Assembly (NCBI GenBank): GCA_963713355.1
Contig: CAVQLK010000008.1
Span: forward strand, 434,001-498,000
Source of the DNA: FEN-1219 sp963713355
GTDB taxonomy: Bacteria > Pseudomonadota > Gammaproteobacteria > Steroidobacterales > Rariloculaceae
Direction of reading: 5' to 3'
Length of the DNA stretch: 64,000 nt
Shown: positions 16,165 to 24,108 of the stretch, piece after piece
How the letters are laid out: every line of letters begins with the position of its first letter
Numbering within the stretch: position 1 is the stretch's first letter
The notes under the pieces: generated by a model
What the model was told of the DNA's origin: nothing
Seen by the model: only the letters and a program-made list of their open reading frames with translations
Database searches by the model: none
Program-made: the position numbers and the translations under genes

Positions 16165-16734
16165 ATGGGAAAACCAACCGTCGACCATGGCGGTGAGTCG
16201 GAGCAGGAGCGGTTTGCGGCGCTGATTCGACAACACTATCGAGCGCTTTATAAGGCGGCATATCGCCTGACGCGGTCCGCTGTCGATGCCGAAGACCTCG
16301 TGCAAGAAGTGTGTCTGCGGGCGTACCCGCGTCTGACGGAGGTCGAACGGTTGGAGCAGCCGCGTGGCTGGCTGATGCGAGTTCTGTATCGGTTGTTCAT
16401 CGATCTGCGCCGGCGCTACGAGCGAACGAATGTGCGCGCGATCGACGAGAATGAGGAGTTCATGAGCGATGGGCCGAGTCCAGCCGAAGAGGCAGACCGC
16501 GCGCTCGACCGATTGCGAATCGAGGATGCGTGGCGCCACTTGAATCATGAACAGCGCCTACTGCTGGCGCTTCACGACGTCGAGGGCTATTCGTTGGCCG
16601 AGATCCACGCATTGACAGGCATTAAGGACGGAACGATCAAGTCGCGGCTGCATCGGGCTCGAGTGCGGCTCGGCCGGCTCCTGCAGCGCGACCGGGTTGT
16701 GATGTCCGCGGTCGCGGACGAGCGGGGTTCTTGA
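16165..16734 (+). CDS. RNA polymerase ECF-type sigma factor
   Basis: 189 residues from the ATG at 16165. Region 2 is ALYKAAYRLTRSAVDAEDLV, then QEVCLRAYPRL; region 4 is LLALHDVEGYSLAEIHALTG, then IKDGTIKSRLHRARVRLGRL. The frame opens further upstream to 16051, but the extension would cover the ECF-like promoter and is basic and unstructured. The anti-sigma gene begins one base after its TGA. It is distinct from the ECF factor at 1332 in sequence and operon layout. Confidence 0.9.
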   Translation: MGKPTVDHGGESEQERFAALIRQHYRALYKAAYRLTRSAVDAEDLVQEVCLRAYPRLTEVERLEQPRGWLMRVLYRLFIDLRRRYERTNVRAIDENEEFMSDGPSPAEEADRALDRLRIEDAWRHLNHEQRLLLALHDVEGYSLAEIHALTGIKDGTIKSRLHRARVRLGRLLQRDRVVMSAVADERGS

Positions 16735-16735
16735 G

Positions 16736-17365
16736 ATGCGATGCGAAGACGCGATAGACATCATCCGCGCTGCGGGCTCGGGGCCGCGAGGCGATCTTCG
16801 CGCGGCGCTGGACCATGCTGCGGCTTGCGACGACTGCCAATCCGCGCAGCGCGCGCTCGATGCGATGCGCAAGCTGGCCGATGCGTCGGTGCCGTCCGTC
16901 GATGAAGGCGCGATCGAACGCGCGATCGATCGGGCGTTGGCGAGCCGTGCGCCGGGTTGGCGGCGTGGATTCTGGAGTGGCTTGGCCAGCGGCGCGGCCG
17001 CGGCCGCGGCGGTCGCTGCATTGACAGTCGGCATTTGGTCATTGAGAAGCGGCGAGAGCTCCGTCGCGGTGCCCGAGGTTCGCTTGGCGTTGAACCGACC
17101 GAGCGAGGTTACGGTGACGCTCGACTCGCCCGAGCCGCTCGTGAATGCCGAAGTTCGCGTCGAGCTGCGTGGCGCCGTCGCGCTCGATGGCTACGCGGGC
17201 CAGCGTGAGCTCAGATGGTCGACGGACCTCGATCGCGGCATCAACCAGTTGACGTTGCCGGTCGTCGCGATCGATGCGACCGGCGGTCAGGTGCTCGTCG
17301 AGGTGACGCACGGCGACAAACGTCGAACTTTCGTGCTCGATGTTCGGACGGCGGCTGCCGGCTGA
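16736..17365 (+). CDS. Membrane anti-sigma factor with zinc motif
   Basis: 209 residues. Cys3 and the His27-x3-Cys31-x2-Cys34 motif (HAAACDDC) mark a zinc-binding anti-sigma domain. Residues 77-100 (GLASGAAAAAAVAALTVGIW) cross the membrane once. The external part (residues 105-209) is a beta-rich domain (LNRPSEVTVTLDSPEPLVNA; GINQLTLPVVAIDATGGQVL) of Ig-like appearance. It should hold the sigma factor of the gene one base upstream until an envelope cue is received. No known sensor domain is recognised in the external part. Confidence 0.85.
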   Translation: MRCEDAIDIIRAAGSGPRGDLRAALDHAAACDDCQSAQRALDAMRKLADASVPSVDEGAIERAIDRALASRAPGWRRGFWSGLASGAAAAAAVAALTVGIWSLRSGESSVAVPEVRLALNRPSEVTVTLDSPEPLVNAEVRVELRGAVALDGYAGQRELRWSTDLDRGINQLTLPVVAIDATGGQVLVEVTHGDKRRTFVLDVRTAAAG

Positions 17366-17419
17366 GTGGAATGGAACGAAGCAGCTGCTCGAACGTGTAG
17401 TACGGGGCCGGGAGGCAAC

Positions 17420-18088
17420 ATGCGGAACGACGAACCAACAATAATCACACGCGCAGTTTGGGCAGCCCTCGCGACGGTAGCGACAGTTGCTGTAGATGCA
17501 CAGGAAGCGAGCGAAGCCAGCCTCGAAGTCACGATCCGCCTGCTGCCGGAGAACGCCGTCGGCCCCGAGGAGATCACGCGGCGCATCGAGTTGCCGCCCG
17601 CAGCGGCGATACAGACGCCGCCGCGGGCAGAGGCCGCCGATGAGGCGCCGCCCGAGAGCGAGAGAGGTCGCGGCGACGAGATCTCCAGAGAAGGGCGCGA
17701 GCGCGGCCGCGAGTTCGGCCAAGAGACCGCGGAGCAAGCGCGCGAGAACCGCGAGAACGCGGGCCGGCCCGACGATGCTGGTCCGCCCGACGATGCGGGT
17801 CGGCCCGACGATGCGGGTCGGCCCGACGATGCGGGTCGGCCCGACGATGCGGGTCGGCCCGACGATGCGGGTCGGCCCGACGATGCGGGTCGGCCCGACG
17901 ATGCCGGTCGGCCCGACGATACCGGTCGGCCCGACGATACCGGTCGGCCCGACGATACCGGTCGGCCCGACGATGCCGGTCGGCCTGACGATGCCGGTCG
18001 GCCCGACGATGCCGGTCGGCCCGACGATGCCAGGCCGCCGGAAGAGCCGCCGCGCGGGCCGCCCACGCCGCCACCGGGCCGTCCGTAA
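17420..18088 (+). CDS. Secreted acidic protein with GRPDDA hexapeptide repeats
   Basis: 222 residues from the ATG at 17420, which follows GGGAGGC. Residues 1-27 look like a signal peptide ending VDAQ. Residues 28-75 form a short ordered-looking region (ASLEVTIRLLPENAVGPEEI). A charged region rich in Arg and Glu follows (SERGRGDEISREGRERGREF), and then fifteen near-identical hexapeptides, GRPDDA or GRPDDT, ending in a Pro-rich tail. The repeat is low-complexity, strongly acidic and probably disordered, like a wall-spanning or ion-binding linker. It is the third gene of the ECF operon, 54 bases after the anti-sigma stop. No family is recognised. Confidence 0.75.
   Translation: MRNDEPTIITRAVWAALATVATVAVDAQEASEASLEVTIRLLPENAVGPEEITRRIELPPAAAIQTPPRAEAADEAPPESERGRGDEISREGRERGREFGQETAEQARENRENAGRPDDAGPPDDAGRPDDAGRPDDAGRPDDAGRPDDAGRPDDAGRPDDAGRPDDTGRPDDTGRPDDTGRPDDAGRPDDAGRPDDAGRPDDARPPEEPPRGPPTPPPGRP
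17762..18031 (+). repeat. 15 x 18-bp tandem repeat coding for GRPDD(A/T)
   Basis: Fifteen units of consensus GGTCGGCCCGACGATGCG fill 270 bases with no interruption. Unit 2 encodes GPPDDA, units 9-11 encode GRPDDT, the rest GRPDDA. The near identity at synonymous sites shows recent expansion or gene conversion, so copy number may vary between strains. Confidence 0.95.
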
Positions 18089-18163
18089 CGTCTAGCTCGC
18101 TCTCAAACCGATCCGGTAGTGCCTAGTACACTACTGGGGTCGTTCCTCTTTTGCTGGTTAGCA

Positions 18164-19420
18164 ATGTCCCGGGCTCTGGTCTTGGCAATCGCGTGCATGG
18201 TCATGGCATTGGCGCGCGCGGCCCCCAGCTCCGACGCGAGCGAGCTGTTTGCCGACGGCGAGCGGGCGTTCGCGGCCGGCGAGCACGCCGAAGCGTTGCG
18301 GTTGTTCACGGCCGCGCGTGAAGCCGGCTCGACGGGCCCGAGCAGCTACTACAACATCGGTGTCTGCCAATACCGGCTGCGCGACTACGACGGAGCCGAA
18401 GCTACGTTCGCAAGATTGGCCGCCGAGTTTCCGGCGTTGCGCGAGCTCGCGGAATACAACCGTGGCCTCGCGCTGCGAGCGGACGGCAACATCGCCGACG
18501 CGCGCGTCGCTTTCGAGCGCGCGCGCTTCAGCACCGACGACAAGATCGTGGCGCTCGCGAACGCGCAGCTCGCCGAGGTTGGCAGGCAGCAGATCGTCGA
18601 CGAGCCGAGATGGACCGGCTATTTTGCGGGCGGCTTCGGCTACGACGACAACGTAGCGCTTCTGAACGAGCTCGTGCTTCCGAGCAGCGAAGCATCGAGC
18701 CCGCTCGCGGAAGTGCTCGGCGTCCTGACGCGCGATTTCGGCGCGAAGCCGCTGCGCTTCGATGCGAGCGCCTACGCCGTCCACTATCCCGAGGTCGGCG
18801 ATTTCGATCAGACCGCGGTTCGGTTGGCGCTCGAGGCCGAACAGCGGATCGGGCAGTGGACGCTGTTGGTCGGCCCGACGCTGGGACGCAGCACGCTCAA
18901 CGGCGAAGGCTTCGAGGAGCTCGTAGGCGCCGACTTAAGGGTGCGCCGTGCCCTCGGAACGGGTCTTATTTTCGAAGCGCGGGCGCTCTACGACGATACG
19001 AACGCCGCAGATCCGAGCTTCGCCTATCTCGACGGCTCACGCCGCCTCGTGCGGTTATCGATGCAGCATACGGGCGCGGCTCGCGTTCGCGCCGGTTACG
19101 ATGTCGAGCGTAATGACCGCGCGGATCCCGGCGTATCGCCGTCTCGAAAGCGTGTGTCGATCGTCTATCAACGGCGATTGTCGGAAAATTGGGCCGCGGA
19201 CGCGGCGTTCGCGCACCGCACGAGCCGCTATGGTGCCGCAAACGTGCCGCGCGACGAGCGGTTGCTGGAGCTGTCGCTCTCGGCGCGGCGCGAGCTGCGC
19301 GGTAACTGGACACTCGGTGTCGAGTACCAATGGTTCGACAACGATTCGACGGCCGATGAATTCGCCTACGATGGCCAGCGAGTCGCGCTTGGCTTGAGCA
19401 GAAGCTTCTACGGCATTTGA
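18164..19420 (+). CDS. TPR protein with C-terminal outer-membrane beta-barrel-like domain
   Basis: 418 residues from the ATG at 18164; a GTG at 18119 is possible. Residues 1-19 are a signal peptide (MSRALVLAIACMVMALARA). Residues 25-140 hold about three TPR units (LFADGERAFAAGEHAEALRL; YYNIGVCQYRLRDYDGAEAT; AEYNRGLALRADGNIADARV). From about residue 155 (GYFAGGFGYDDNVALL) alternating strands run to the end, closing with VALGLSRSFYGI, as in surface-localised barrel proteins with a periplasmic TPR arm. This domain plan recalls Slam-type and similar export proteins but no family is certain. It is probably the last gene of the ECF operon and may act with the GRPDDA protein (inference). Confidence 0.75.
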   Translation: MSRALVLAIACMVMALARAAPSSDASELFADGERAFAAGEHAEALRLFTAAREAGSTGPSSYYNIGVCQYRLRDYDGAEATFARLAAEFPALRELAEYNRGLALRADGNIADARVAFERARFSTDDKIVALANAQLAEVGRQQIVDEPRWTGYFAGGFGYDDNVALLNELVLPSSEASSPLAEVLGVLTRDFGAKPLRFDASAYAVHYPEVGDFDQTAVRLALEAEQRIGQWTLLVGPTLGRSTLNGEGFEELVGADLRVRRALGTGLIFEARALYDDTNAADPSFAYLDGSRRLVRLSMQHTGAARVRAGYDVERNDRADPGVSPSRKRVSIVYQRRLSENWAADAAFAHRTSRYGAANVPRDERLLELSLSARRELRGNWTLGVEYQWFDNDSTADEFAYDGQRVALGLSRSFYGI

Positions 19421-19476
19421 CGCTGTCGGGCCGCGCTCCTTACAGTGATTTGGCGCTGGCTACTGGAGCGAGAACG

Positions 19477-20097
19477 ATGATTCGCGTGCACGCCACGAAG
19501 GCTTCGATCAACGGCTACAAGGTGCGGCTGCTGCTCGCGATGCTGCGCGAGCCCTACGAGCTCGTCGAGCTAGACATGTACGCCGGCGAGCACAAGCGCG
19601 AGCCTTTTCTCACGTTGAACCCGTTCGGGCAGATGCCTGCGCTGACGGACGGCGCGTTCACGATCGCTGATTCCCACGCCTGCTTGGTCTATCTGGCGCG
19701 CAAATACGACCCGGACGGCGTCTGGCTGCCGAGCGACGCCGAAGGCGAGGCCAAGGTCGCCGAGTGGCTGTCGAAGTCGGCGAACGAGGTGCACCAAGGC
19801 CCGTGGATGAAACGCGCGAAGATCCGCCGGCCCGACGCCATCAAAGTCTCGAACGAGGAAATAGACGCGCGCTGCGACCACATCTTGAAGCTGATGGACG
19901 CCTGGCTCGCGCAACGCGAGTGGCTCGCACTCGGCCGGGCGACTATCGCGGATGTCTCGTGCTTCGGTCCAATCTCGATGCTGAAGGTGTCGGGCTACGA
20001 CACCGACCGATGGCCGAACGTGACGCGCTGGCTCGAGCGCGTGAAAGCGCTGCCCGGCGCGCACGACATCGACGGCAACGCCTTCGCGCCGAGCTAG
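19477..20097 (+). CDS. Glutathione S-transferase family protein
   Basis: 206 residues from the ATG at 19477 with GGAGCGAG upstream. The thioredoxin-like N-domain is plain (MIRVHATKASINGYKVRLLL; LNPFGQMPALTDGAFTIADS, then HACLVYLARKY) and an all-helical C-domain follows (ATIADVSCFGPISMLKVSGY). The PxLTDG...IADS motif corresponds to the glutathione-binding site. The substrate is unknown. The stop shares the tetramer CTAG with the convergent BamA-like gene. Confidence 0.92.
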   Translation: MIRVHATKASINGYKVRLLLAMLREPYELVELDMYAGEHKREPFLTLNPFGQMPALTDGAFTIADSHACLVYLARKYDPDGVWLPSDAEGEAKVAEWLSKSANEVHQGPWMKRAKIRRPDAIKVSNEEIDARCDHILKLMDAWLAQREWLALGRATIADVSCFGPISMLKVSGYDTDRWPNVTRWLERVKALPGAHDIDGNAFAPS

Positions 20098-21749
20098 AAC
20101 GAGCCTTTGGTCTCGATGACGAATTGCACGCTGTCGATGTCCGAAGGGCCGTTCAACGGAAACGCGAGGTCGATGTGCACGACGTTGCGACCGCTCGCGC
20201 GCGGCGAGCTCAGGCGCAAGCCCGCGCCGACGTCATAGAGCGTGCCCAACGGTTCCGTCGCGCGCGGATCGCGGCCGCCGACTTTACCGATGTCTCCGAA
20301 GACGGCCCAGCCGACACGAAATAGCCGCCACGGGTAAAGCTCCGTGAAGAAGCGTTGCTCGACGTTCAGAGCGACACGGCTCTCGCCGGCTTGATAACGG
20401 ATGGGGTAGCCGCGCAAGCCGTTATCGCCGCCGAGTAGCACCTGGTTCTCGGGATCGAGATCGTCGGTGGCGAGCGCTTCGAGGCTGACGGAGAACAGGT
20501 GCTTGCCGAGATTGCGGCGATAGTAATCGCCCGTGAGGAAGACCTGGGAATTGCGGTAGCCCAAGTCCTCGCGGCGCGTCGAGGCGCCCGTCCGCAGGAG
20601 CAGGAGGCGGCCGGGACCGCCAGGCTCCCAGCCTTTTTCGGCCGTGAGCTCGAACAGCGTCGCATCACGGTCCGAGTCGAAACGGCGTTTCGCGAAGCCG
20701 AGGCTGACAAACACCTGAGTTCCCAGCGAGATGTCCTCGGTGCGGCCCATGTCGTTGAGCTCGCTCATCTCGCGAAAATCGTCCTCGATCCACTGCCAGC
20801 CGAGCCAGGGATACACGAGCTTACGGTCGGGCGGCAGCAGCAGCGGCTGCGGGACGTCGGCTGTCGTGCGGAACGTGTCCTCCTCCGAGGCGAAGCCGGC
20901 CAACCAACGCTGCGTGTGCCCATCGGTCAGGCCGCGGGACCAACCGCCCTGCACGCCGACCGCCTCGAGGTCGTGGCCGAACTCGTCGACCTCCTCGCCG
21001 AGGTCGTACATCGTGTCGACGCGCTCCTGGTCGTGAATCGAGCCGCCGACCGACCAGCGCGTGTCGAGCGAGAAGAACGGCCGGTCGACGCGCAGCTCTC
21101 GCCGATGGCCGTCGCTCGCGTTCGCGAACATGGCCGTGAGCTGCACGCGGCTGCCGAACACGTTGCCGTCGGAGTAACCGAGGAGCGCCTGGTCGCGGTC
21201 GATCTCGCTCTCGTAGCCGATCTCGAATGTTTTGCCGGTGCCGAACAGATTGCTGTCCGACAAGCCGATGCCCCATTCGGTTTGGCCGCCGCTGCGGCTC
21301 AGGCTCAAATCGAGCGCAAGCGACCACGAGTCCCGCACGTGCACGTTGACGTCGACGCTGTTCGTGGCGGCGTCGTAGCTGCCCGGCTCGACGGTGGCCT
21401 CGGAGATGAAGCCGCGGCCGCGCAGCGCGCGTGCGGACTCGTCGAGCAAGCGCGCGACGAATCGCTCGCCCTCGGAGAACAGCAGGATGTCCCCGACGAC
21501 GGTCTCGCGAGTCAGCACGTGGACGCGGTTGGCCCAGCGATAAAGCGCCTTGTCTTCGGCGGGATTGTTCGGATCGAAGACGTTGTCGACGGTGACATGG
21601 ATCGCGCGAATCGTCGCGCCTGCTTGCTCGAGCTGAGCGCGCGTCGGGCCGGCGCTTGGGCTTGGATTTGGCTCTTGCGCAGCGAGTTGCGCCGCGCCGA
21701 ACAAGGCACCGATGGTCCCGCAACGCAGTAGCAGCGAAATAAAAGGCAT
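20094..21749 (-). CDS. BamA/TamA-superfamily outer-membrane protein
   Basis: 551 residues from the ATG at 21749 (MPFISLLLRCGTIGALFGAA), whose first 24 residues are a signal peptide; an upstream start at 21797 is less likely. Residues 40-145 resemble POTRA-type segments (IRAIHVTVDNVFDPN; LFSEGERFVARLLDES; VDVNVHVRDSWSLALDLSLS). The C-terminal half is a surface-antigen D15 barrel with GLRGYPIRYQAGESRVALN, the place of the conserved VRGY loop. It ends in FVIETKGSF, and a final Phe is the BAM recognition signal. It is shorter than BamA and is more likely a TamA-like or Omp85-type accessory protein. The role is unknown. Confidence 0.82.
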   Translation of the reverse strand: MPFISLLLRCGTIGALFGAAQLAAQEPNPSPSAGPTRAQLEQAGATIRAIHVTVDNVFDPNNPAEDKALYRWANRVHVLTRETVVGDILLFSEGERFVARLLDESARALRGRGFISEATVEPGSYDAATNSVDVNVHVRDSWSLALDLSLSRSGGQTEWGIGLSDSNLFGTGKTFEIGYESEIDRDQALLGYSDGNVFGSRVQLTAMFANASDGHRRELRVDRPFFSLDTRWSVGGSIHDQERVDTMYDLGEEVDEFGHDLEAVGVQGGWSRGLTDGHTQRWLAGFASEEDTFRTTADVPQPLLLPPDRKLVYPWLGWQWIEDDFREMSELNDMGRTEDISLGTQVFVSLGFAKRRFDSDRDATLFELTAEKGWEPGGPGRLLLLRTGASTRREDLGYRNSQVFLTGDYYRRNLGKHLFSVSLEALATDDLDPENQVLLGGDNGLRGYPIRYQAGESRVALNVEQRFFTELYPWRLFRVGWAVFGDIGKVGGRDPRATEPLGTLYDVGAGLRLSSPRASGRNVVHIDLAFPLNGPSDIDSVQFVIETKGSF

Positions 21750-21800
21750 CGCGCGCCAGCGTAGCGTGCCGGGCGCGAATTTAGTGTGCCGCGCCACCCG

Positions 21801-22388
21801 TTACGCCGTCTTTCGGCCGATGAGTTGCGTCAGCGCAACCGAGCGGCCATCAGGGTCGACGGCGGGACCCTCGTACGCGTGCACGACGGCAAGGCCCTGC
21901 GCCGAGCGGCGCAGAGCGCCGGGCGGCAGCCGATAATCCGCGCTCCTCGGGCCCGCGACGGGCGCGCCGGTTGCGAAGTGCTGCTCGCAGAGGATCACGC
22001 CATCTCTAGCCAGCCGCGCAACGAGATGCGGCATCAACGTGCGGTGGACGTAGCGCACCCAGACGATCAGGTCGAAGCCGCCGGCCGGCAGCGCCTGCTC
22101 GGGATCCGCGTCGAGGTCCGCGCATAGCCATTCGACTGTCAGCCCGCGCTCCGCGGCGGATGTCTCGGCGCGGTCGAGCGCTACGCGCGAGATGTCGAGC
22201 GCGGTGACGGCATAACCGTTGGCCGCGAGGTAGAGCGCATTGCGCCCGGCGCCGCACGCGACGTCGAGCGCACGGCCGCGCGGCAAGCGCGGTAACCACT
22301 CCGCGAGCAATGCCGTCGGATGGGTGCGGTTCTCGTACGCCCCGTCACGATAACGGGCATCCCACTTGTCGCGTTCGGCGGCGCTCAC
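21801..22388 (-). CDS. Class I SAM-dependent methyltransferase (TehB-like)
   Basis: 195 residues. SAM motif I is LDVACGAGRNALYLAANGY, followed by VTALDISRVALDRAE (acidic ribose-binding Asp), and the segment LTVEWLCADLDADPE. The N-terminal RDKWDARYRDGAY is shared with tellurite/thiopurine-type methyltransferases. The substrate cannot be assigned. It starts 3 bases before the stop of the MDR oxidoreductase gene upstream, so the two are probably co-expressed. Confidence 0.88.
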   Translation of the reverse strand: MSAAERDKWDARYRDGAYENRTHPTALLAEWLPRLPRGRALDVACGAGRNALYLAANGYAVTALDISRVALDRAETSAAERGLTVEWLCADLDADPEQALPAGGFDLIVWVRYVHRTLMPHLVARLARDGVILCEQHFATGAPVAGPRSADYRLPPGALRRSAQGLAVVHAYEGPAVDPDGRSVALTQLIGRKTA

Positions 22389-22391
22389 GCG

Positions 22392-23486
22392 TCAGAGGCG
22401 TATGACGACCTTGCCGAAGAAGTCCCCGCTGTCCATGGCCGCGAACGCGGCCGGCGCCTCCTCGAGCTCGAACACCTTGTCGACGACGGGCTTGATCTTG
22501 TGCTGCGTCAGAAACGCATTGAGCGCCTCGAAATCGGCCCGCGAGCCGACGTAGATGCCGCTCGCGGTCGCGTTCAATCCCATCAGCGTGCCGACGGGGA
22601 CATCGCTCGCGAAGCCGGACAAACCGCCGATGATCGCGATGTGGCCGCCGAAGCCGAGCGCCTGCAAAGCGCGCGGTAACGTGTCCTGGCCGCCGACTTC
22701 GAGCACCTGGTCGACGCCGGCGCCGCCCGTCAAGGCGCGGACTTCGTTCTGCCATTCCGGGTTGCTGCGGTAGTTCACGGTGCCGAACGCGCCGAGCTCG
22801 CGCGCTCGAGCGAGCTTCGCGTCGCTCGAGCTCGTGATGATCGGTTTAGCGCCGGCCGCGGCCGCGAGCTGCAAGCCGAACACCGAGACGCCGCCCGTGC
22901 CCTCGAGCAGCACGAAATCGCCGGCTTGCAACCCCCCGCGCTTGAACAAGCCGACCCACGCTGTGACGCCCGCGCACGGCAGTGTCGCGGCTTCCTCGAA
23001 CGACAAGTGAGCGGGGATCGAGACGAGACCTTCGGCGTCCGTGACGACGAGCTCGGACAGCATTCCGCCGGAGTTGCCGCCGCGCGCCGTCGCTAGCGAC
23101 GCCGCCGTCGGCGCGCCGTCGAGCCAATCCTCGAAGAAGATGCCCGCGACGCGGTCGCCAACTTTGAAACGTGTGACGTCGGCGCCGACGGCGACGATCT
23201 CGCCCGCGCCGTCCGACAGCGGCACGCTGTTCGGCTGCGTGCCCCCGCGCCCGTAGCGCCCTTCCGCCATCATCAAGTCGCGGCGGTTCAGCGACACGGC
23301 GCGCACGCGCACCGCGACCTCGTTCGCCGCCGGCGCGCGCGCTTCGACCTCGCGCAGCGCGAGCTCGACCGCGTCGCCGCTCGGCGCGAATTGCCATTGG
23401 CGAATCGCCTCTGCGGACAACGCGCTCTGCGAGAGCAGCGCGAGTGCTGCGGCGGTTGGCGTCCAGCGAGATAAGCGGAACTGCAT
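22392..23486 (-). CDS. MDR-superfamily quinone/alcohol oxidoreductase with N-terminal signal peptide
   Basis: 364 residues. The body is a zinc-independent type MDR protein: VRVRAVSLNRRDLMMAEGRY, the substrate-domain DGAGEIVAVGADVTRFKVGD, and the Rossmann motif LLEGTGGVSVFGLQLAAAAG, then SSSDAKLARARELGA. These proteins usually are cytosolic NADPH:quinone reductases or alcohol dehydrogenases. Here the first 25 residues (MQFRLSRWTPTAAALALLSQ...SALSA) look like a Sec signal peptide, which would place an NAD(P)H enzyme outside the cytoplasm, where cofactor is scarce. The signal may be a non-cleaved anchor or the start may be wrong, though the next in-frame start falls within the conserved domain. 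Confidence 0.85.
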   Translation of the reverse strand: MQFRLSRWTPTAAALALLSQSALSAEAIRQWQFAPSGDAVELALREVEARAPAANEVAVRVRAVSLNRRDLMMAEGRYGRGGTQPNSVPLSDGAGEIVAVGADVTRFKVGDRVAGIFFEDWLDGAPTAASLATARGGNSGGMLSELVVTDAEGLVSIPAHLSFEEAATLPCAGVTAWVGLFKRGGLQAGDFVLLEGTGGVSVFGLQLAAAAGAKPIITSSSDAKLARARELGAFGTVNYRSNPEWQNEVRALTGGAGVDQVLEVGGQDTLPRALQALGFGGHIAIIGGLSGFASDVPVGTLMGLNATASGIYVGSRADFEALNAFLTQHKIKPVVDKVFELEEAPAAFAAMDSGDFFGKVVIRL

Positions 23487-23502
23487 ATCGACTCCCCCTG
23501 TA

Positions 23503-23544
23503 AGGGGACAGATCTATTTTCTCACGAAAGTAGATCTGTCCCCT
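23503..23544. repeat. REP-like palindrome (14-bp arms)
   Basis: AGGGGACAGATCTA (23503-23516) and TAGATCTGTCCCCT (23531-23544) are exact inverse complements separated by 14 bases. It occupies the 66-base gap between the peptidase and oxidoreductase genes. GGGGACAG-type palindromes recall REP elements mobilised by RAYT transposases in gammaproteobacteria (from memory, not checked). It can also act as a hairpin at the 3' end of the peptidase transcript. No second copy lies in this window. Confidence 0.7.
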
Positions 23545-23552
23545 CTTGCTCT

Positions 23553-24095
23553 TCAGCCCCGCGAGTCTTTGCGCCGGCGGTCCTGCGTGTCGACTTGCGA
23601 CCAATGCCACGGCTCGTACTCGAAACCGAAGCGGTTGCCGTGCCCGTACGGCATGTGGAACCCGAACGCTTCGGCGTTCGCTTGCAGCCACTGAAACGCC
23701 GGCGAGCCGTCGAACTCCGCCGTCAACGGCCGCGTTCCCGGCGTTGCGATATCGACGGCGCGGCCCGTGTGGTGCTCGCTGTATCCCGGTGCGGCATTGA
23801 CGGCGAGGATCGCGTCGATCGACTGCCCCGCCGCGAGCTTGCGCCGAATGATGTCGGCTTGATGGCGGATGCTGCGAAAGCCCGACACGAGCAGCAGCTG
23901 CACGCCTGCGCCGGCTGCGCTTCGTTTCAGCTCGCGCCACGCGGCGGCCGTCTCGGGCGCGAGACGCTGCATCGTGCCGACGAGGTTCGGCTCGACCTCC
24001 TCGAGGGCGACGGCCTCCCTGAACTTGGGGCGGCGCGGATTGCGGCCGTAGTCGCGCGGTATTCGGAGGTCCGCGAACGGGTCGGGGCTCGTCAT
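23553..24095 (-). CDS. M15-family D-alanyl-D-alanine carboxypeptidase-like protein
   Basis: 180 residues from the ATG at 24095. VanY/M15B signatures: SGFRSIRHQADIIRRKLAAG, the zinc motif YSEHHTGRAVDIA (His108/His109 and Asp115) and the closing EPWHW (Glu161, His164). It cleaves the terminal D-Ala from peptidoglycan stem peptides in related enzymes. No signal peptide is visible from this start, although an upstream open frame exists to 24191. Location outside the cytoplasm is therefore uncertain. The start is 13 bases after the stop of the HTH gene, implying an operon. Confidence 0.87.
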   Translation of the reverse strand: MTSPDPFADLRIPRDYGRNPRRPKFREAVALEEVEPNLVGTMQRLAPETAAAWRELKRSAAGAGVQLLLVSGFRSIRHQADIIRRKLAAGQSIDAILAVNAAPGYSEHHTGRAVDIATPGTRPLTAEFDGSPAFQWLQANAEAFGFHMPYGHGNRFGFEYEPWHWSQVDTQDRRRKDSRG

Positions 24096-24108
24096 GCGTT
24101 CGAGTGTA

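Noticed and set aside
17762..18031. Possible CRISPR-like array
   Set aside because: The units are contiguous without spacers and in frame within a coding gene.
17287..18066. Open frames on both strands across the GRPDDA repeat
   Set aside because: An 18-bp repeat is stop-free in several frames at once; only the 17420 frame has a ribosome site, a signal peptide and operon context.
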